Origin: Oceaniradius stylonematis
GTDB taxonomy: Bacteria > Pseudomonadota > Alphaproteobacteria > Rhizobiales > Rhizobiaceae
DNA: 43,247 nt
Direction: 5' to 3'
Assembly: GCF_003149475.2 (NCBI RefSeq)
Contig: NZ_QFWV02000004.1
Location: 187,351 to 230,597, forward strand
The number at the start of each line of letters is the position of its first letter. The first letter of the stretch is position 1. The position numbers were made by a program, and so were the translations under genes. Shown here in pieces: positions 9,403 to 18,800 of the stretch. The notes under the pieces are model-generated. The model saw nothing but the letters and a program-made list of their open reading frames with translations. It made no database searches and was not told where the DNA came from.

Positions 9403-11331
9403 ATGGAAGGTGTTCTGGTTCAATCCGTCGAACGCCGTGGAGACCCGCGCAGCCACGGCCCTGCTCCCGCGGCACAGCCCCCTCCCCCGGATCAAACGGC
9501 CGAAACCGACGGCGATGTCTTGTGCCCGTCCTGCGCGTTTCTTGCGCCGATCGGGTTTCCAGTCAAGCGGATGCGCCAGGCGATGATGCTGGCGGCCAAG
9601 AACGGAACGGTCGCGGGCACCGAGCTTCTGGCGCATGGCGCCATCACACAGGAGGCCTACTACCGGACGCTGGCAAATCATCTGCAGGTGAGCTTCGTCG
9701 AGCCCGGCGATATCGCGATGATCATGAACGGGCGAGACGGCTCGCTCGAGGGCGTCAATGTCCGGGCCAATCTCATCTGGTGCCAGTTGCGCGACGGCCG
9801 CACGCTGCCGGTGACCGCGCCCGATCCGCGTTCCGTCGAAACCCTCAGCGTGAGCCTGGCATCAAACGGTCTCCGGCGGTCGTTTGCTCTGACGAAGCCC
9901 GAGACGTTGCGTACTCTTCTGACGCGGAAATACTGGCCGCTGCTGCTGGAAACGGCGACCCGCAAGCTGGCCTATGACGAACCTGCCATGTCGGCCCATG
10001 CCGGCGCCCGCTTCTGGCAGGGCGTCGTCTCCGCGCTGCTCGTTTTGGGCGTTGCAGCCGCCTTCGCCACACGGCCGGGCATTGCCAGCACCGCACTGCA
10101 TGTGGCGATGTCGACGTTCTTCTTCAGTTGCGTGCTGCTGCGGCTTCTGGCCGTCCTGACCTTCCGGGCGCCGGCGACAGCACCTCTCAAACGCATGGAC
10201 CCGCGTACCCGGCCCGACTATTCGGTCCTGGTCTGCCTCTACAAAGAGAGTGCGGTCGTTCCCGATCTCATCGCCAGCCTCAAAACGATCGAATGGCCAC
10301 GCTCCCGGCTGCAAATCCTGCTGGTGTGCGAAGACGACGATGTCGACACGATCGATGCGCTGGCGCGGCAGGAGCTGCCACCGTGCTTCGAGATCGTTCG
10401 CGTTCCGCCGGCACAGCCGCGCACCAAGCCCAAGGCGCTCAACTACGCGATGATGTTCGCACGCGGCCAGTTCATCACCCTATACGATGCGGAGGACCGC
10501 CCGCATCCCCGGCAGCTTGAGGAAGCCTGGCAGACCTTCCTTCAAAGCGACGAGTCGGTCGGCTGCCTGCAGGCACCGCTGGTCAAGGCAAACACAAGCC
10601 GCAATGCGCTGACCGCGCTTTTTCATCTCGAGTATGCGGGCCTGTTCGGCGGGCTGATGCCGTGGCTCGCGCGCGTCGGCAGTCCGATCATGCTGGGCGG
10701 CACGTCAAACCATTTCCGCCGGCATGCGCTGGATCAGGTGGGCCGCTGGGACCCGTTCAACGTCACCGAAGACGCCGACCTGGGCATGCGGCTGTGGCGC
10801 GGCGGCTACCGCACGGCGATGATCAGCCGACCGACGCTGGAAGATGCGCCGCACACATTGGGCGCCTGGCTGCCGCAGCGTACGCGCTGGTTCAAGGGCT
10901 GGATGCAGACATGGATCGTGCACACACGAGAGCCGGCGCGGCTCTACCGCAACATGCATCTGCGCGCGTTCGTGATCACACAGCTGCTTCTGACGGGCAC
11001 CTTCGTCTCGGCCCTGCTGCACCCGCTGGTGCTGGTCAATGCGGTGGGGCTGAGCATCTGGCTGACCGTCCAGTCGCCCGATCCGGCCTATATGAGCCTG
11101 ATCGCCTGGATCGACTGGCTGATGATCGCCGCAAGCTATCTGGCGTTCGGAGCGCTGTGCTGGCTGGCGACCGCGCCGGAGGAGCGAAGCAAGATCGGTT
11201 GGCGCATTGTGCTGATCCCGGTTTACTGGATGGCGCAGTCCGTCGCCGCATGGCGCGCGCTCGTCCATCTGTTCAGCCGACCGTTCGAATGGGAAAAGAC
11301 ACCGCATACGGCACACCAGAGACAGGATTGA
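9403..11331 (+). CDS. Membrane glycosyltransferase, family 2 (processive, cellulose-synthase-like)
   Basis: A 642-residue inner-membrane glycosyltransferase. Residues ~35-190 form a soluble N-terminal domain resembling the MshEN/type II secretion ATPase N-terminal module (AMMLAAKNGTV, LLAHGAITQEAYYRTLA). Two membrane helices follow at ~205-250, then the GT2 domain with DAEDRP (DxD-type) near residue 361, TEDADLG near 456 and QRTRW near 491, and more helices to the C-terminus. The Q-x-x-R-W motif marks processive polysaccharide synthases, so an exported beta-glycan is likely; the sugar is unknown. No PilZ domain or bcs partner genes are nearby. An AAAGG site precedes ATG 9403. Confidence 0.87.
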   Translation: MEGVLVQSVERRGDPRSHGPAPAAQPPPPDQTAETDGDVLCPSCAFLAPIGFPVKRMRQAMMLAAKNGTVAGTELLAHGAITQEAYYRTLANHLQVSFVEPGDIAMIMNGRDGSLEGVNVRANLIWCQLRDGRTLPVTAPDPRSVETLSVSLASNGLRRSFALTKPETLRTLLTRKYWPLLLETATRKLAYDEPAMSAHAGARFWQGVVSALLVLGVAAAFATRPGIASTALHVAMSTFFFSCVLLRLLAVLTFRAPATAPLKRMDPRTRPDYSVLVCLYKESAVVPDLIASLKTIEWPRSRLQILLVCEDDDVDTIDALARQELPPCFEIVRVPPAQPRTKPKALNYAMMFARGQFITLYDAEDRPHPRQLEEAWQTFLQSDESVGCLQAPLVKANTSRNALTALFHLEYAGLFGGLMPWLARVGSPIMLGGTSNHFRRHALDQVGRWDPFNVTEDADLGMRLWRGGYRTAMISRPTLEDAPHTLGAWLPQRTRWFKGWMQTWIVHTREPARLYRNMHLRAFVITQLLLTGTFVSALLHPLVLVNAVGLSIWLTVQSPDPAYMSLIAWIDWLMIAASYLAFGALCWLATAPEERSKIGWRIVLIPVYWMAQSVAAWRALVHLFSRPFEWEKTPHTAHQRQD

Positions 11332-11409
11332 CGCCGGTAGCGCCCGGACCCGTTTCAAACCGCCGCGTGCAACCGTATATAGGCGTCACCTTCATTCCGA
11401 TTCCGGCCG

Positions 11410-12231
11410 GTGTCTTCCATGCAGTCCCTGAAATCGTTCGTTGAAAGCCAGCGCTTTGAGCGCGCGATCATCATCCTGATCATCATCAATGCGATCACGC
11501 TGGGCATGGAAACATCGCCCGCCCTGATGGATGCGATCGGGCCGGTTCTTCTGACGATCGACCGGCTCATCCTGGCGGTGTTCGTCGTCGAACTGATGAT
11601 CAAGTTCGCCGTCTACCGGCTCGACTTCTTCAAAAGCCCGTGGCGCATCTTCGACCTGATCATCGTCTCGATCGCGCTGATCCCCGCCGCCGGTCCGTTC
11701 TCGGTGCTGCGGGCGCTGCGCATCCTGCGCGTGCTGCGCCTGATCAGCGCCGTGCCGTCCATGCGCCGCGTCGTCGGCGGGCTCCTGACCGCATTGCCGG
11801 GGCTCGGCTCGATCGTGCTGCTGCTGATGCTGGTCTTCTATGTCTTCTCGGTGATGGCGACCAAGCTGTTCGGCGGCGAGTTTCCGCAATGGTTCGGCTC
11901 GATCGCCGCTTCCGCCTATTCGCTTTTCCAGATCATGACGCTGGAGAGCTGGTCGATGGGCATCGTGCGGCCGGTGATGGACGCGTTCCCTTGGGCGTGG
12001 GCGTTCTTCATTCCGTTCATCGCCGCGACGACCTTTACGGTTCTGAACCTGTTCATCGGCGTGGTCGTCTCCGCCATGCAGGCCGAACACGACGCACAGG
12101 CGGCCGACGAGCGGTCGTCGCTGCATGACGAGCAGACGCTGATCCTGGAAGAGGTGCGGGCCTTGCGTGCCGAGGTGCGCGCCATGCGCGCGGCTGACGC
12201 TACGGCGCCCGGAAATGCTTCGAAAGCTTGA
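11410..12231 (+). CDS. Voltage-gated sodium channel of the BacNav type
   Basis: Six-helix ion channel subunit of 273 residues that should form homotetramers in the inner membrane. S1-S3 lie at ~20-95. S4 is at ~97-120 with regularly spaced Arg (LRALRILRVLRL). S5, a pore loop with the selectivity filter TLESWSMG (Glu about residue 179) and S6 follow. Residues ~228-262 are charged and heptad-like, as in the BacNav C-terminal coiled coil. TLESW is the sodium-selective filter known from NaChBac and NavAb. The start is either GTG 11410 or ATG 11419; neither has a good ribosome site. The 3' end overlaps the convergent dcd gene by 32 bp. Confidence 0.9.
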   Translation: MSSMQSLKSFVESQRFERAIIILIIINAITLGMETSPALMDAIGPVLLTIDRLILAVFVVELMIKFAVYRLDFFKSPWRIFDLIIVSIALIPAAGPFSVLRALRILRVLRLISAVPSMRRVVGGLLTALPGLGSIVLLLMLVFYVFSVMATKLFGGEFPQWFGSIAASAYSLFQIMTLESWSMGIVRPVMDAFPWAWAFFIPFIAATTFTVLNLFIGVVVSAMQAEHDAQAADERSSLHDEQTLILEEVRALRAEVRAMRAADATAPGNASKA

Positions 12232-13297
12232 GGCCCTGCGCCTGGTAGTTTGACTTCAGATCGGCGCCGTAGAGCGCCGACGGCCGGCCGATCATGTGTT
12301 CATAGACGAGCCGGCCGACGATCTGGCCGTGTTCGAGAACGAACGGCACCTCATGGCTGCGCACTTCCAGAACGGCGCGGCTGCCTGTGCCGCCCGCCGC
12401 CGAATGGCCGAAACCGGGATCGAAAAAGCCGGCATAGTGGACGCGAAATTCGCCGACCAGCGGATCGAACGGCGTCATCTCGGCGGCATGAAGCGGCGGC
12501 ACATGCACCGCCTCGCGGCTGACGAGAATGTAGAACTGGTCCGGATCGAGGATCAGTTCCTTGCGGTCGCGCACATGCACCGGTTCCCAGAAATCGAGCA
12601 CGTCATGGGCGGCGGGCTTGTCGACATCGACAAGGCCGGTGTGCCGCTTGCCGCGATAGCCGGCGAGGCCCGATGCGTCGCCTGAAAGGTCGACGGACAG
12701 GGCGATGCCGGTCTGCGAAATGTTGGGCGTGTCGCCGGCAACCAGCGTTTCGGCATCGTGCAGGTCGGCGAGCTCTGCAGCGCCAAGCACGGCGTGGCCG
12801 GTGCGGAAGCGGATCTGCGTCAGGCGCGAGCCGGTGCGTGCGATGATCGGAAATGTGCGCGGGCTGACCTCCAGAAACAGAGGGCCCTCATAGCCGGCGG
12901 GGACCTTGTCGAACTCCACCGCATTGTCGGTGATCACGCGGGTGAAGATGTCGAGCCGGCCGGTCGAGCTTTTCGGGTTGGCGGCGGCGGCGATGTCCGC
13001 CGGCAATGCCAGGCTTTCCAGCAGCGGCACGATGTAGACGCAGCCGGTCTCCAGAACCGCGCCTTCGGTCAGGTCGATCCGGTGGAGCTCGTATTGGGCG
13101 AGCTTGCCGGCAACGGCGTGCGCCGCACCCGGCATGAAGCTGGCGCGCACCCGGTAGGCGGTGGTGCCCAGGCGCAGGTCAAGGCTGGCGGGCTGGATCT
13201 GGTTGTCGTCGAGCGGCCGCGGCACGATGATCGCCCCGGTCTCCACCAAGCCTTCAATGTCGTGATCGGCGAGGATGCCGCTGTCGCGCCGCGTCAT
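12200..13297 (-). CDS. dcd: 2'-deoxycytidine 5'-triphosphate deaminase (long alphaproteobacterial form)
   Basis: Converts dCTP to dUTP, feeding thymidylate synthesis. The 365-residue length is about twice that of E. coli Dcd and matches the tandem-domain form of alphaproteobacteria. Visible motifs are IQPASLDLRLG near residue 38 and the active-site region NPKSSTGRLDIFTRV near residue 105. ATG 13297 (MTRRDSG) is chosen; the open frame extends to 13357 without family-like sequence. It is divergent from metZ, and the interval holds the metZ riboswitch. Confidence 0.92.
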   Translation of the reverse strand: MTRRDSGILADHDIEGLVETGAIIVPRPLDDNQIQPASLDLRLGTTAYRVRASFMPGAAHAVAGKLAQYELHRIDLTEGAVLETGCVYIVPLLESLALPADIAAAANPKSSTGRLDIFTRVITDNAVEFDKVPAGYEGPLFLEVSPRTFPIIARTGSRLTQIRFRTGHAVLGAAELADLHDAETLVAGDTPNISQTGIALSVDLSGDASGLAGYRGKRHTGLVDVDKPAAHDVLDFWEPVHVRDRKELILDPDQFYILVSREAVHVPPLHAAEMTPFDPLVGEFRVHYAGFFDPGFGHSAAGGTGSRAVLEVRSHEVPFVLEHGQIVGRLVYEHMIGRPSALYGADLKSNYQAQGLKLSKHFRAP

Positions 13298-13386
13298 GAA
13301 ACTGCCTGCCCTGCCCCAGTGCGGCGGCACGATGGCCAGCGCCGCCAATTGACGCAAGGCACGCGGCCCTTTATGGACAGCTTATT

Positions 13387-13455
13387 GACGTGGTGATTTG
13401 GCCGGCCGGCTTGCAGCCACGGGAGTGCGCTCCCAAAACTCGCTAAAAGGCCGAG
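13387..13455 (+). promoter_or_regulatory. SAM-II (SAM_alpha) riboswitch aptamer upstream of metZ
   Basis: The interval carries the SAM-II core. A 5' P1 strand CGTGG is followed by TGATTT, a loop rich in GGCCGG, then CTTGCA and the closing CCACG. After a small extra hairpin (GGGAGTGCGCTCCC) comes the conserved GCTAAAAGGCC, whose GGCC can pair with the loop as the pseudoknot. SAM-II binds S-adenosylmethionine and represses methionine genes, especially metA and metZ of alphaproteobacteria; here it precedes metZ by 78 bases. A terminator hairpin lies between aptamer and start codon. Confidence 0.93.
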
Positions 13456-13483
13456 GATTTGCCGGATATTTGGACGGCAACGA

Positions 13484-13516
13484 CCCGGCTCATGGCGGCA
13501 TGAGGCCGGGATTTTT
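13484..13516 (+). terminator. Terminator hairpin of the metZ riboswitch leader
   Basis: CCCGGCTCATG, a GCGG loop and CATGAGGCCGGG form an 11-bp stem with one bulged G, followed by ATTTTTG. It lies between the SAM-II aptamer and the metZ ATG, so it is a candidate expression platform that stops transcription when SAM is bound. The GCCGG at 13461-13465 could pair with CCGGC at 13485-13489 as an antiterminator; that pairing is inference. Confidence 0.75.
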
Positions 13517-13532
13517 GTGTGGGGTGGCTGCC

Positions 13533-14723
13533 ATGGCCGACGAGAGGCAAGATCTGAAGCCGGCGACACGCATGGTGCATGCCGGGACAACACGTTCGGC
13601 CTTCGGCGAGACATCCGAGGCGATGTTCCTGACGCAGGGCTTTGTCTATGACAGCGCCGAGGCGGCCGAGGCGCGCTTCAAGGGCGACGATCCGGGCTTT
13701 GTCTATTCGCGCTATGCCAACCCGACCGTCGAGATGTTCGAACAGCGCATGTGTGCGCTCGAGGGCGCCGAAGCGGCGCGCGCGACGGCCTCGGGCATGG
13801 CCGCGGTCGCGGCCTCCATCCTCTGCCAGGTTTCGGCCGGCGATCATGTGATTGCGGCACGGGCGCTGTTTGGCTCGTGCCGGTGGATCGTCGAGCAGTT
13901 GCTGCCGCGCTATGGTGTCGAGACGACGCTGGTCGACGGCACCGATCCCAAGGCCTGGGAACGCGCGGTCAAGCCGAACACCAAGCTGTTCTTCTTCGAA
14001 AGCCCGACCAATCCGACGCTGGAGATCGTCGATATCGCCCATGTGGTTGCGGTGGCGCGTGCCTGCGGCGCCAAAACGGTGATCGACAATGTGTTCGCCA
14101 CGCCGCTCCTGCAGAACCCGATGGTGCTGGGCGTCGACATCGTCGTTTATTCGACCACCAAGCACATTGACGGGCAGGGGCGGTGCCTTGGTGGCGTCGT
14201 GCTCGGCCCACAGGACTGGGTCGACGAGCATCTGCACGACTTTTTCCGCCATACCGGCCCGTCGATGAGCCCGTTCAACGCCTGGGTGATGCTCAAGGGG
14301 CTGGAGACGCTGCCGCTGCGGGTCGCGCAACAGACGAAGAGCGCCGGCGCGGTGGCGGACTTTCTCGCCGACCACTCGGCGATCAGCCGCGTCGTCTATC
14401 CGGGGCGGCCGGACCATCCGCAGGCCAATATCGTGCCCAAGCAAATGAGCGGCGGATCGACGCTGGTGGCGTTCGACGTCAAGGGCGGCAAGCGATCGGC
14501 GTTCGCATTCGCCAACGCGCTCGAAATCGTCGGCATCTCCAACAATCTGGGCGATGCCAAGAGCCTGATCACCCATCCGGCGACGACGACGCACAAGAAC
14601 CTGTCGGACCAGGACCGCGCCGAACTGTCGATCGGCGGCGGCACGATGCGCCTGTCGGTCGGTCTCGAAGACGCCCAGGACCTGATCGCCGATCTGGACC
14701 GGGCACTGGCGGCGGCGGGGTAG
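13533..14723 (+). CDS. metZ: O-succinylhomoserine sulfhydrylase
   Basis: PLP enzyme making homocysteine from O-succinylhomoserine and sulfide (direct sulfhydrylation in methionine synthesis). It has 396 residues. The Cys/Met-metabolism fold is clear: YSRYANPT near residue 51, the PLP phosphate region ATASGMAAV, and the Schiff-base Lys in YSTTKHIDGQGR near residue 211. The start ATG 13533 (MADERQ) is downstream of the riboswitch; the open frame extending to 13398 runs through the aptamer and is not coding. MetZ is favoured over cystathionine gamma-synthase by overall resemblance and by the SAM-II leader. Confidence 0.94.
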   Translation: MADERQDLKPATRMVHAGTTRSAFGETSEAMFLTQGFVYDSAEAAEARFKGDDPGFVYSRYANPTVEMFEQRMCALEGAEAARATASGMAAVAASILCQVSAGDHVIAARALFGSCRWIVEQLLPRYGVETTLVDGTDPKAWERAVKPNTKLFFFESPTNPTLEIVDIAHVVAVARACGAKTVIDNVFATPLLQNPMVLGVDIVVYSTTKHIDGQGRCLGGVVLGPQDWVDEHLHDFFRHTGPSMSPFNAWVMLKGLETLPLRVAQQTKSAGAVADFLADHSAISRVVYPGRPDHPQANIVPKQMSGGSTLVAFDVKGGKRSAFAFANALEIVGISNNLGDAKSLITHPATTTHKNLSDQDRAELSIGGGTMRLSVGLEDAQDLIADLDRALAAAG

Positions 14724-14730
14724 CGTACGT

Positions 14731-15336
14731 TCAGCGCAGGGTCCGCGAGGCCAGAGCAATGCGCGAGACGGCCGTGTAAAGGCAGATCGCGGCGAAGACC
14801 CAGGCGATTGCCGCGAACCAGTGCGGCACGAGACACATCAGAACGAACACGGCGATGGTCTCGGTGGCTTCGGCAAGGCCGGTGGTGAAGAAGATCGACT
14901 TCTCGCCATGGCTTTCGCTCGAAAGCCCGTGCCGCTCGGCCATGATCGCATAGGCGAGGAAGCTGGCGCCGTTGACATAGAACGAAAAGACCAGAACGGC
15001 ACCGGCCACCGCATTGGCGCCGGGATCGGCAAGGACGAATCCGATCGGGATCACGCCGTAAAAGGCAAAATCCAGTACGATGTCGAGATAGCCGCCGAAA
15101 TCGGTCTTGCCGGTGATGCGCGCGACGGCGCCGTCGAGACCGTCGCAAAGGCGGCTGATCAATATCAGCGCGAGGCCAAGCCAGAACCAGTGCAGCGCGA
15201 TCGCACCGGCGGCGGCCACGCCGAGCACCAGCCCGGCGATCGTCACCTGGTCGGCGGTCGCGCCGGCGCGCGCCAAACGCGCGGCAAGCCGCTCAAGGGC
15301 GGGGTCGAGCTTGGACCGGAGCGTGCTGTCGAACAT
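14731..15336 (-). CDS. CDP-alcohol phosphatidyltransferase family membrane protein
   Basis: A 201-residue integral membrane enzyme of phospholipid head-group transfer. The family signature is complete: DGLDGAVAR, then G-x3-D-x3-D in GGYLDIVLD. About six hydrophobic segments follow the family layout. It transfers a phosphatidyl group from CDP-diacylglycerol (or a similar donor) to an alcohol; whether the acceptor is glycerol-phosphate, inositol or another alcohol is not evident. It is convergent with metZ (7 bp apart) and divergent from apaG. Confidence 0.88.
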   Translation of the reverse strand: MFDSTLRSKLDPALERLAARLARAGATADQVTIAGLVLGVAAAGAIALHWFWLGLALILISRLCDGLDGAVARITGKTDFGGYLDIVLDFAFYGVIPIGFVLADPGANAVAGAVLVFSFYVNGASFLAYAIMAERHGLSSESHGEKSIFFTTGLAEATETIAVFVLMCLVPHWFAAIAWVFAAICLYTAVSRIALASRTLR

Positions 15337-15486
15337 GGCGCATGGATCGGTTGAAGCGAACGGTCCCGCCCATACGACACTTGTCCTCCAAGGTCACCAT
15401 CATCACCGGGCAGCGATCATCACGCCGACTCACTTTCGCGTGCCCGCGCCCTTTTCCGGCCGAACGTGTTTGGCTAGAGTCGGCGC

Positions 15487-15879
15487 ATGTATCGCGAGAC
15501 GACAGACGGGATCGAAGTGACCGTGCGGCCCGACTTTTTGGACGAGGAGTCGGAGCCGGACGACGGTCGCTGGTTCTGGGCCTATACGGTGGTGATCGCC
15601 AACCATTCCGAAGAGACGGTCCAGCTCGAAAGCCGCTACTGGCGCATCACCAATGCGCTGGGCGCGGTGGAGGAGGTGAGCGGTCCCGGCGTCATCGGCG
15701 AGCAGCCCGTCCTGTCTCCCGGCGACAGCTTCCAATATACCTCGGGATGCCCGCTGAACACGCCGTCGGGCACGATGGTCGGTCACTATGTGATGCGGCG
15801 GCAAAGCGGCGAGCGGATGCGGGCGCGCGTTCCGGCCTTTTCTCTGGACGTGCCGAACGTCGTGCGGACGATCAACTGA
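15487..15879 (+). CDS. apaG: ApaG protein (FN3-fold)
   Basis: A 130-residue cytoplasmic protein with the ApaG beta-sandwich. Visible are WAYTVVIANHSEETVQLESR, RYWRITNALGAVEEVSGPGV, then TSGCPLNTPSGTMVGHY. The family is named for E. coli ApaG, linked to cobalt/magnesium and diadenosine tetraphosphate phenotypes; its biochemical role is unsettled. It lies near metZ and dcd, a neighbourhood familiar in Hyphomicrobiales. It ends 3 bp from the convergent RND pump gene. Confidence 0.95.
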   Translation: MYRETTDGIEVTVRPDFLDEESEPDDGRWFWAYTVVIANHSEETVQLESRYWRITNALGAVEEVSGPGVIGEQPVLSPGDSFQYTSGCPLNTPSGTMVGHYVMRRQSGERMRARVPAFSLDVPNVVRTIN

Positions 15880-15882
15880 CGA

Positions 15883-18800
15883 TCATTGACCGGCCACGGG
15901 CCGCGGCAGGCGCCGCCGGTCGCCGTAGAGCGCGACGAGCAGGTTGCGGATGTCCTCGCCGATACCGATGAAGACCGGCACGAGGAACAGGACGAGCACC
16001 GTCGCCGTGGCCAGCCCGAACACCATGGTGATCGCCATCGGCATCAGGAACTGGGCCTGAAGCGAGGTCTCGAACAGGAGCGGGATCAGGCCGCCAATGG
16101 TGGTCAGCGACGTCAGAAGGACGGCGCGAAACCGGTCGCAACTCGCATTGATGCAGGCTTCGCGGATCGCTTCGCCGGTCTTCAGCCGCTCCTCGAGCCG
16201 CGAAACCAGAATGATGGAATCGTTGACCAGAATGCCCGACAGCCCGAGCAGGCCTATCATCGACAGCATGGTGAGCTGATAGCCCATCAGCCAGTGGCCG
16301 ACCACGGCGCCGACGACGCCGAACGGGATGATCAGCATGACCGCGAACGGGCGGAAATAGCTGCCGAACACCCAGGCCAGGATGATGTAGATGACACTCA
16401 GCGCGATCAGCGTGCCGAAGCCCAGATCGGCGAAGGCGTCGCGCTGCTCCTGGCTGCGGCCGCCGAAATCATAGTCGATGCCATAGGTGCGGGCGATGGC
16501 GTCCAGAGCGCCTGACGAGACAAGCTGGTCGACGACACCGTCGGTGGTGTTGACCGCCGCATCGATTTCACCGGTCACCGAGATCGTCGTCTGTCCGTCC
16601 TGACGCTGGATCGCCGAGAAGCCCTGCTGCTCGCTCAGCGTGACGATTTCGGTCAGCGGTACCAGATCGCCCGATGGCGCGGTCAGCATCATGGCGCGCA
16701 GGGCCGCCGTCCCCTGGCCGTCCATGTCCTGGCTGACGCGGATTGCCACTTCGTCGTTGCCGCGCGCAAAGCGCCGCGGCACCATGCCCTCGACGGAATT
16801 GCGCACCTGCGTGCCCACCTCGTCGAGGGTGAAGCCCAAGGCCGCCGCGCGCGGCGTCAGCGTCATGATCAGTTCGGGCTTGCCATAGGGCAGATCGTCC
16901 TCGACGCCCGTGACGCCGGGGATGGCCGCAACGATTGCCGTCACCTCGACGGCGGCTTCCTTGAGGACGGCAATGGAGGAGCCTCTGAGCTCGACATCGA
17001 TGTCGGCTCCGGGCGGACCGCCGCGCGACTGGCGCACCGCGAAGCGGCGGACGGACGGAAGCTCGGGCGCCTCGGCCCGCCAGGCGCGCACGATCTCCGG
17101 CGTACGAATGGTGCGCCGTTCCGAGATGGTGAGCTGCACCTTGATGCGGGCGAGATTGTCGCCCTGCGAACGGCCGGACGAGCCAAGCGTGACAAACACC
17201 GCCTCGATCAGTTCTTCGCCATTGTCGCCGGTCAGGTTCGCTTCGGCGCGGCGCAGCGCATTCTCGAACTCCCGCACGGCCATGATCGCCTCGCGTTCCG
17301 GCGTGCCCGGATGCAGGATGATCGAGCCGGATATGTTCTCGGACTCCGGCGAGGGGAAGAAGACGAAGCCGACATGTTCCCCGGCGCGCAGGCCCCAGGC
17401 AAAGACCATGACGAGACCGACCGCGATCGCCATGGACACATAGCGCCAATTGTAGGCCAGCCGCACCAGCCAGGCGAACGGGCCCTGCCGGATCCAGTTG
17501 AAGCCGGCGTCGAAATTGCGCCGGAACCAGCCATCTTCGGGCATTTCGTCGGCGTCGAAGGTGCGCCGGTTGCGGCCGAAGCCGACGCGCACCGCGTAAA
17601 GGACAAACTCGACGAGAACGGCTGCGATGAGTGCGACCGCTGCGGCGACCGTTCCGAACATGAAAGGGGAAACGGTCTGCCGCCATGCGTCGAACGCGGC
17701 GATGAAGGGCAGCGATTGGGCGACGCCGCCCTCGCCGCCGGCACGCGTGAAGAAGGCCGCCATGAACAGGACGATGACGAGGCCGACGAAGAAGACCCGC
17801 CAATGCGACCAGCGCGGCGCCGTGCGGCCCTGCAGCGAATGGCTCAGATGGCCGGGCAGGATGAAGAAACACTCGACGATGGAGGCGATGGCGACGGCGA
17901 TCACGACGACCGGCAGCACGCCAACGATCTGGCCGATCGTATCGCCGATCAAGAGCAGAGGCGCGAAGGTCGCGACGGTCGTCGTCAGCGCGGCGGTGAC
18001 CGGCGTGAACATGGCACCGACGCCGTTTTCGGCGGCCGTCACCGGATCGTCTCCCATCGCAAGGCGCGTGTCGGTGTGTTCGCCGACGACGATCGCGTCG
18101 TCGACGATGACGCCGAGCATCATGATCAGCCCGAACAGGGACAGCATGTTGATGGTTTCGCCGAAGACATACATCAGCCCGACGGTGGCCAGCAGCGCGA
18201 CGGGAATGCCGGCGGCGACCCAGACCGCGATGCGCACATGCAGGAAGGCGAACAGGACGATCAGAACCAGCAACAGCCCGGTCGCGCCGTTCTTGACCAG
18301 CAGCATGATCCGCTCGTTGAGCGAGTCCGCGCGCACCTCGTAGACCTGCAGTTCGAGACTGGCCGGCAGTTGCGGCCGGATCTCCGCGACATAATCCTGC
18401 AGGATCGCGTTGGTCGTCAGCGTGTCCGCGGTGGCGGTCGACTGGACGTCGATCTCGATCGCCGGAAACGTGTTGGAAAAGCCCTGGATCGCGCCATCCT
18501 CGAACCCCTCGCGGACCTCGGCAATGTCGCCCAGACGAACCTTCTCGCCGGTCGGGAACGATTTGACCTCGATCTGGCCGAGCGCGCGCGCATCCTCGGC
18601 ATCGGACAGGGTGCGCAATTGCCGTTTCACCGCGCCGTCCAGATTGCCGGACGGCAGGTCGCGCGAGTTCGCGCCGATCGCCCTTGATATGTCGGAGATC
18701 GTCAGATCGAGCCGGCGCAGCTCCCGCTCGGGCACGGTCACCTGCAATTCGGGGTCGCGCATGCCGGTGAAGGTCACCTTGTCGATGCCGCGCTCGACCA

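Noticed and set aside
13398-13532. N-terminal extension of metZ
   Set aside because: These codons run through the SAM-II aptamer and terminator; the family N-terminus begins at ATG 13533.
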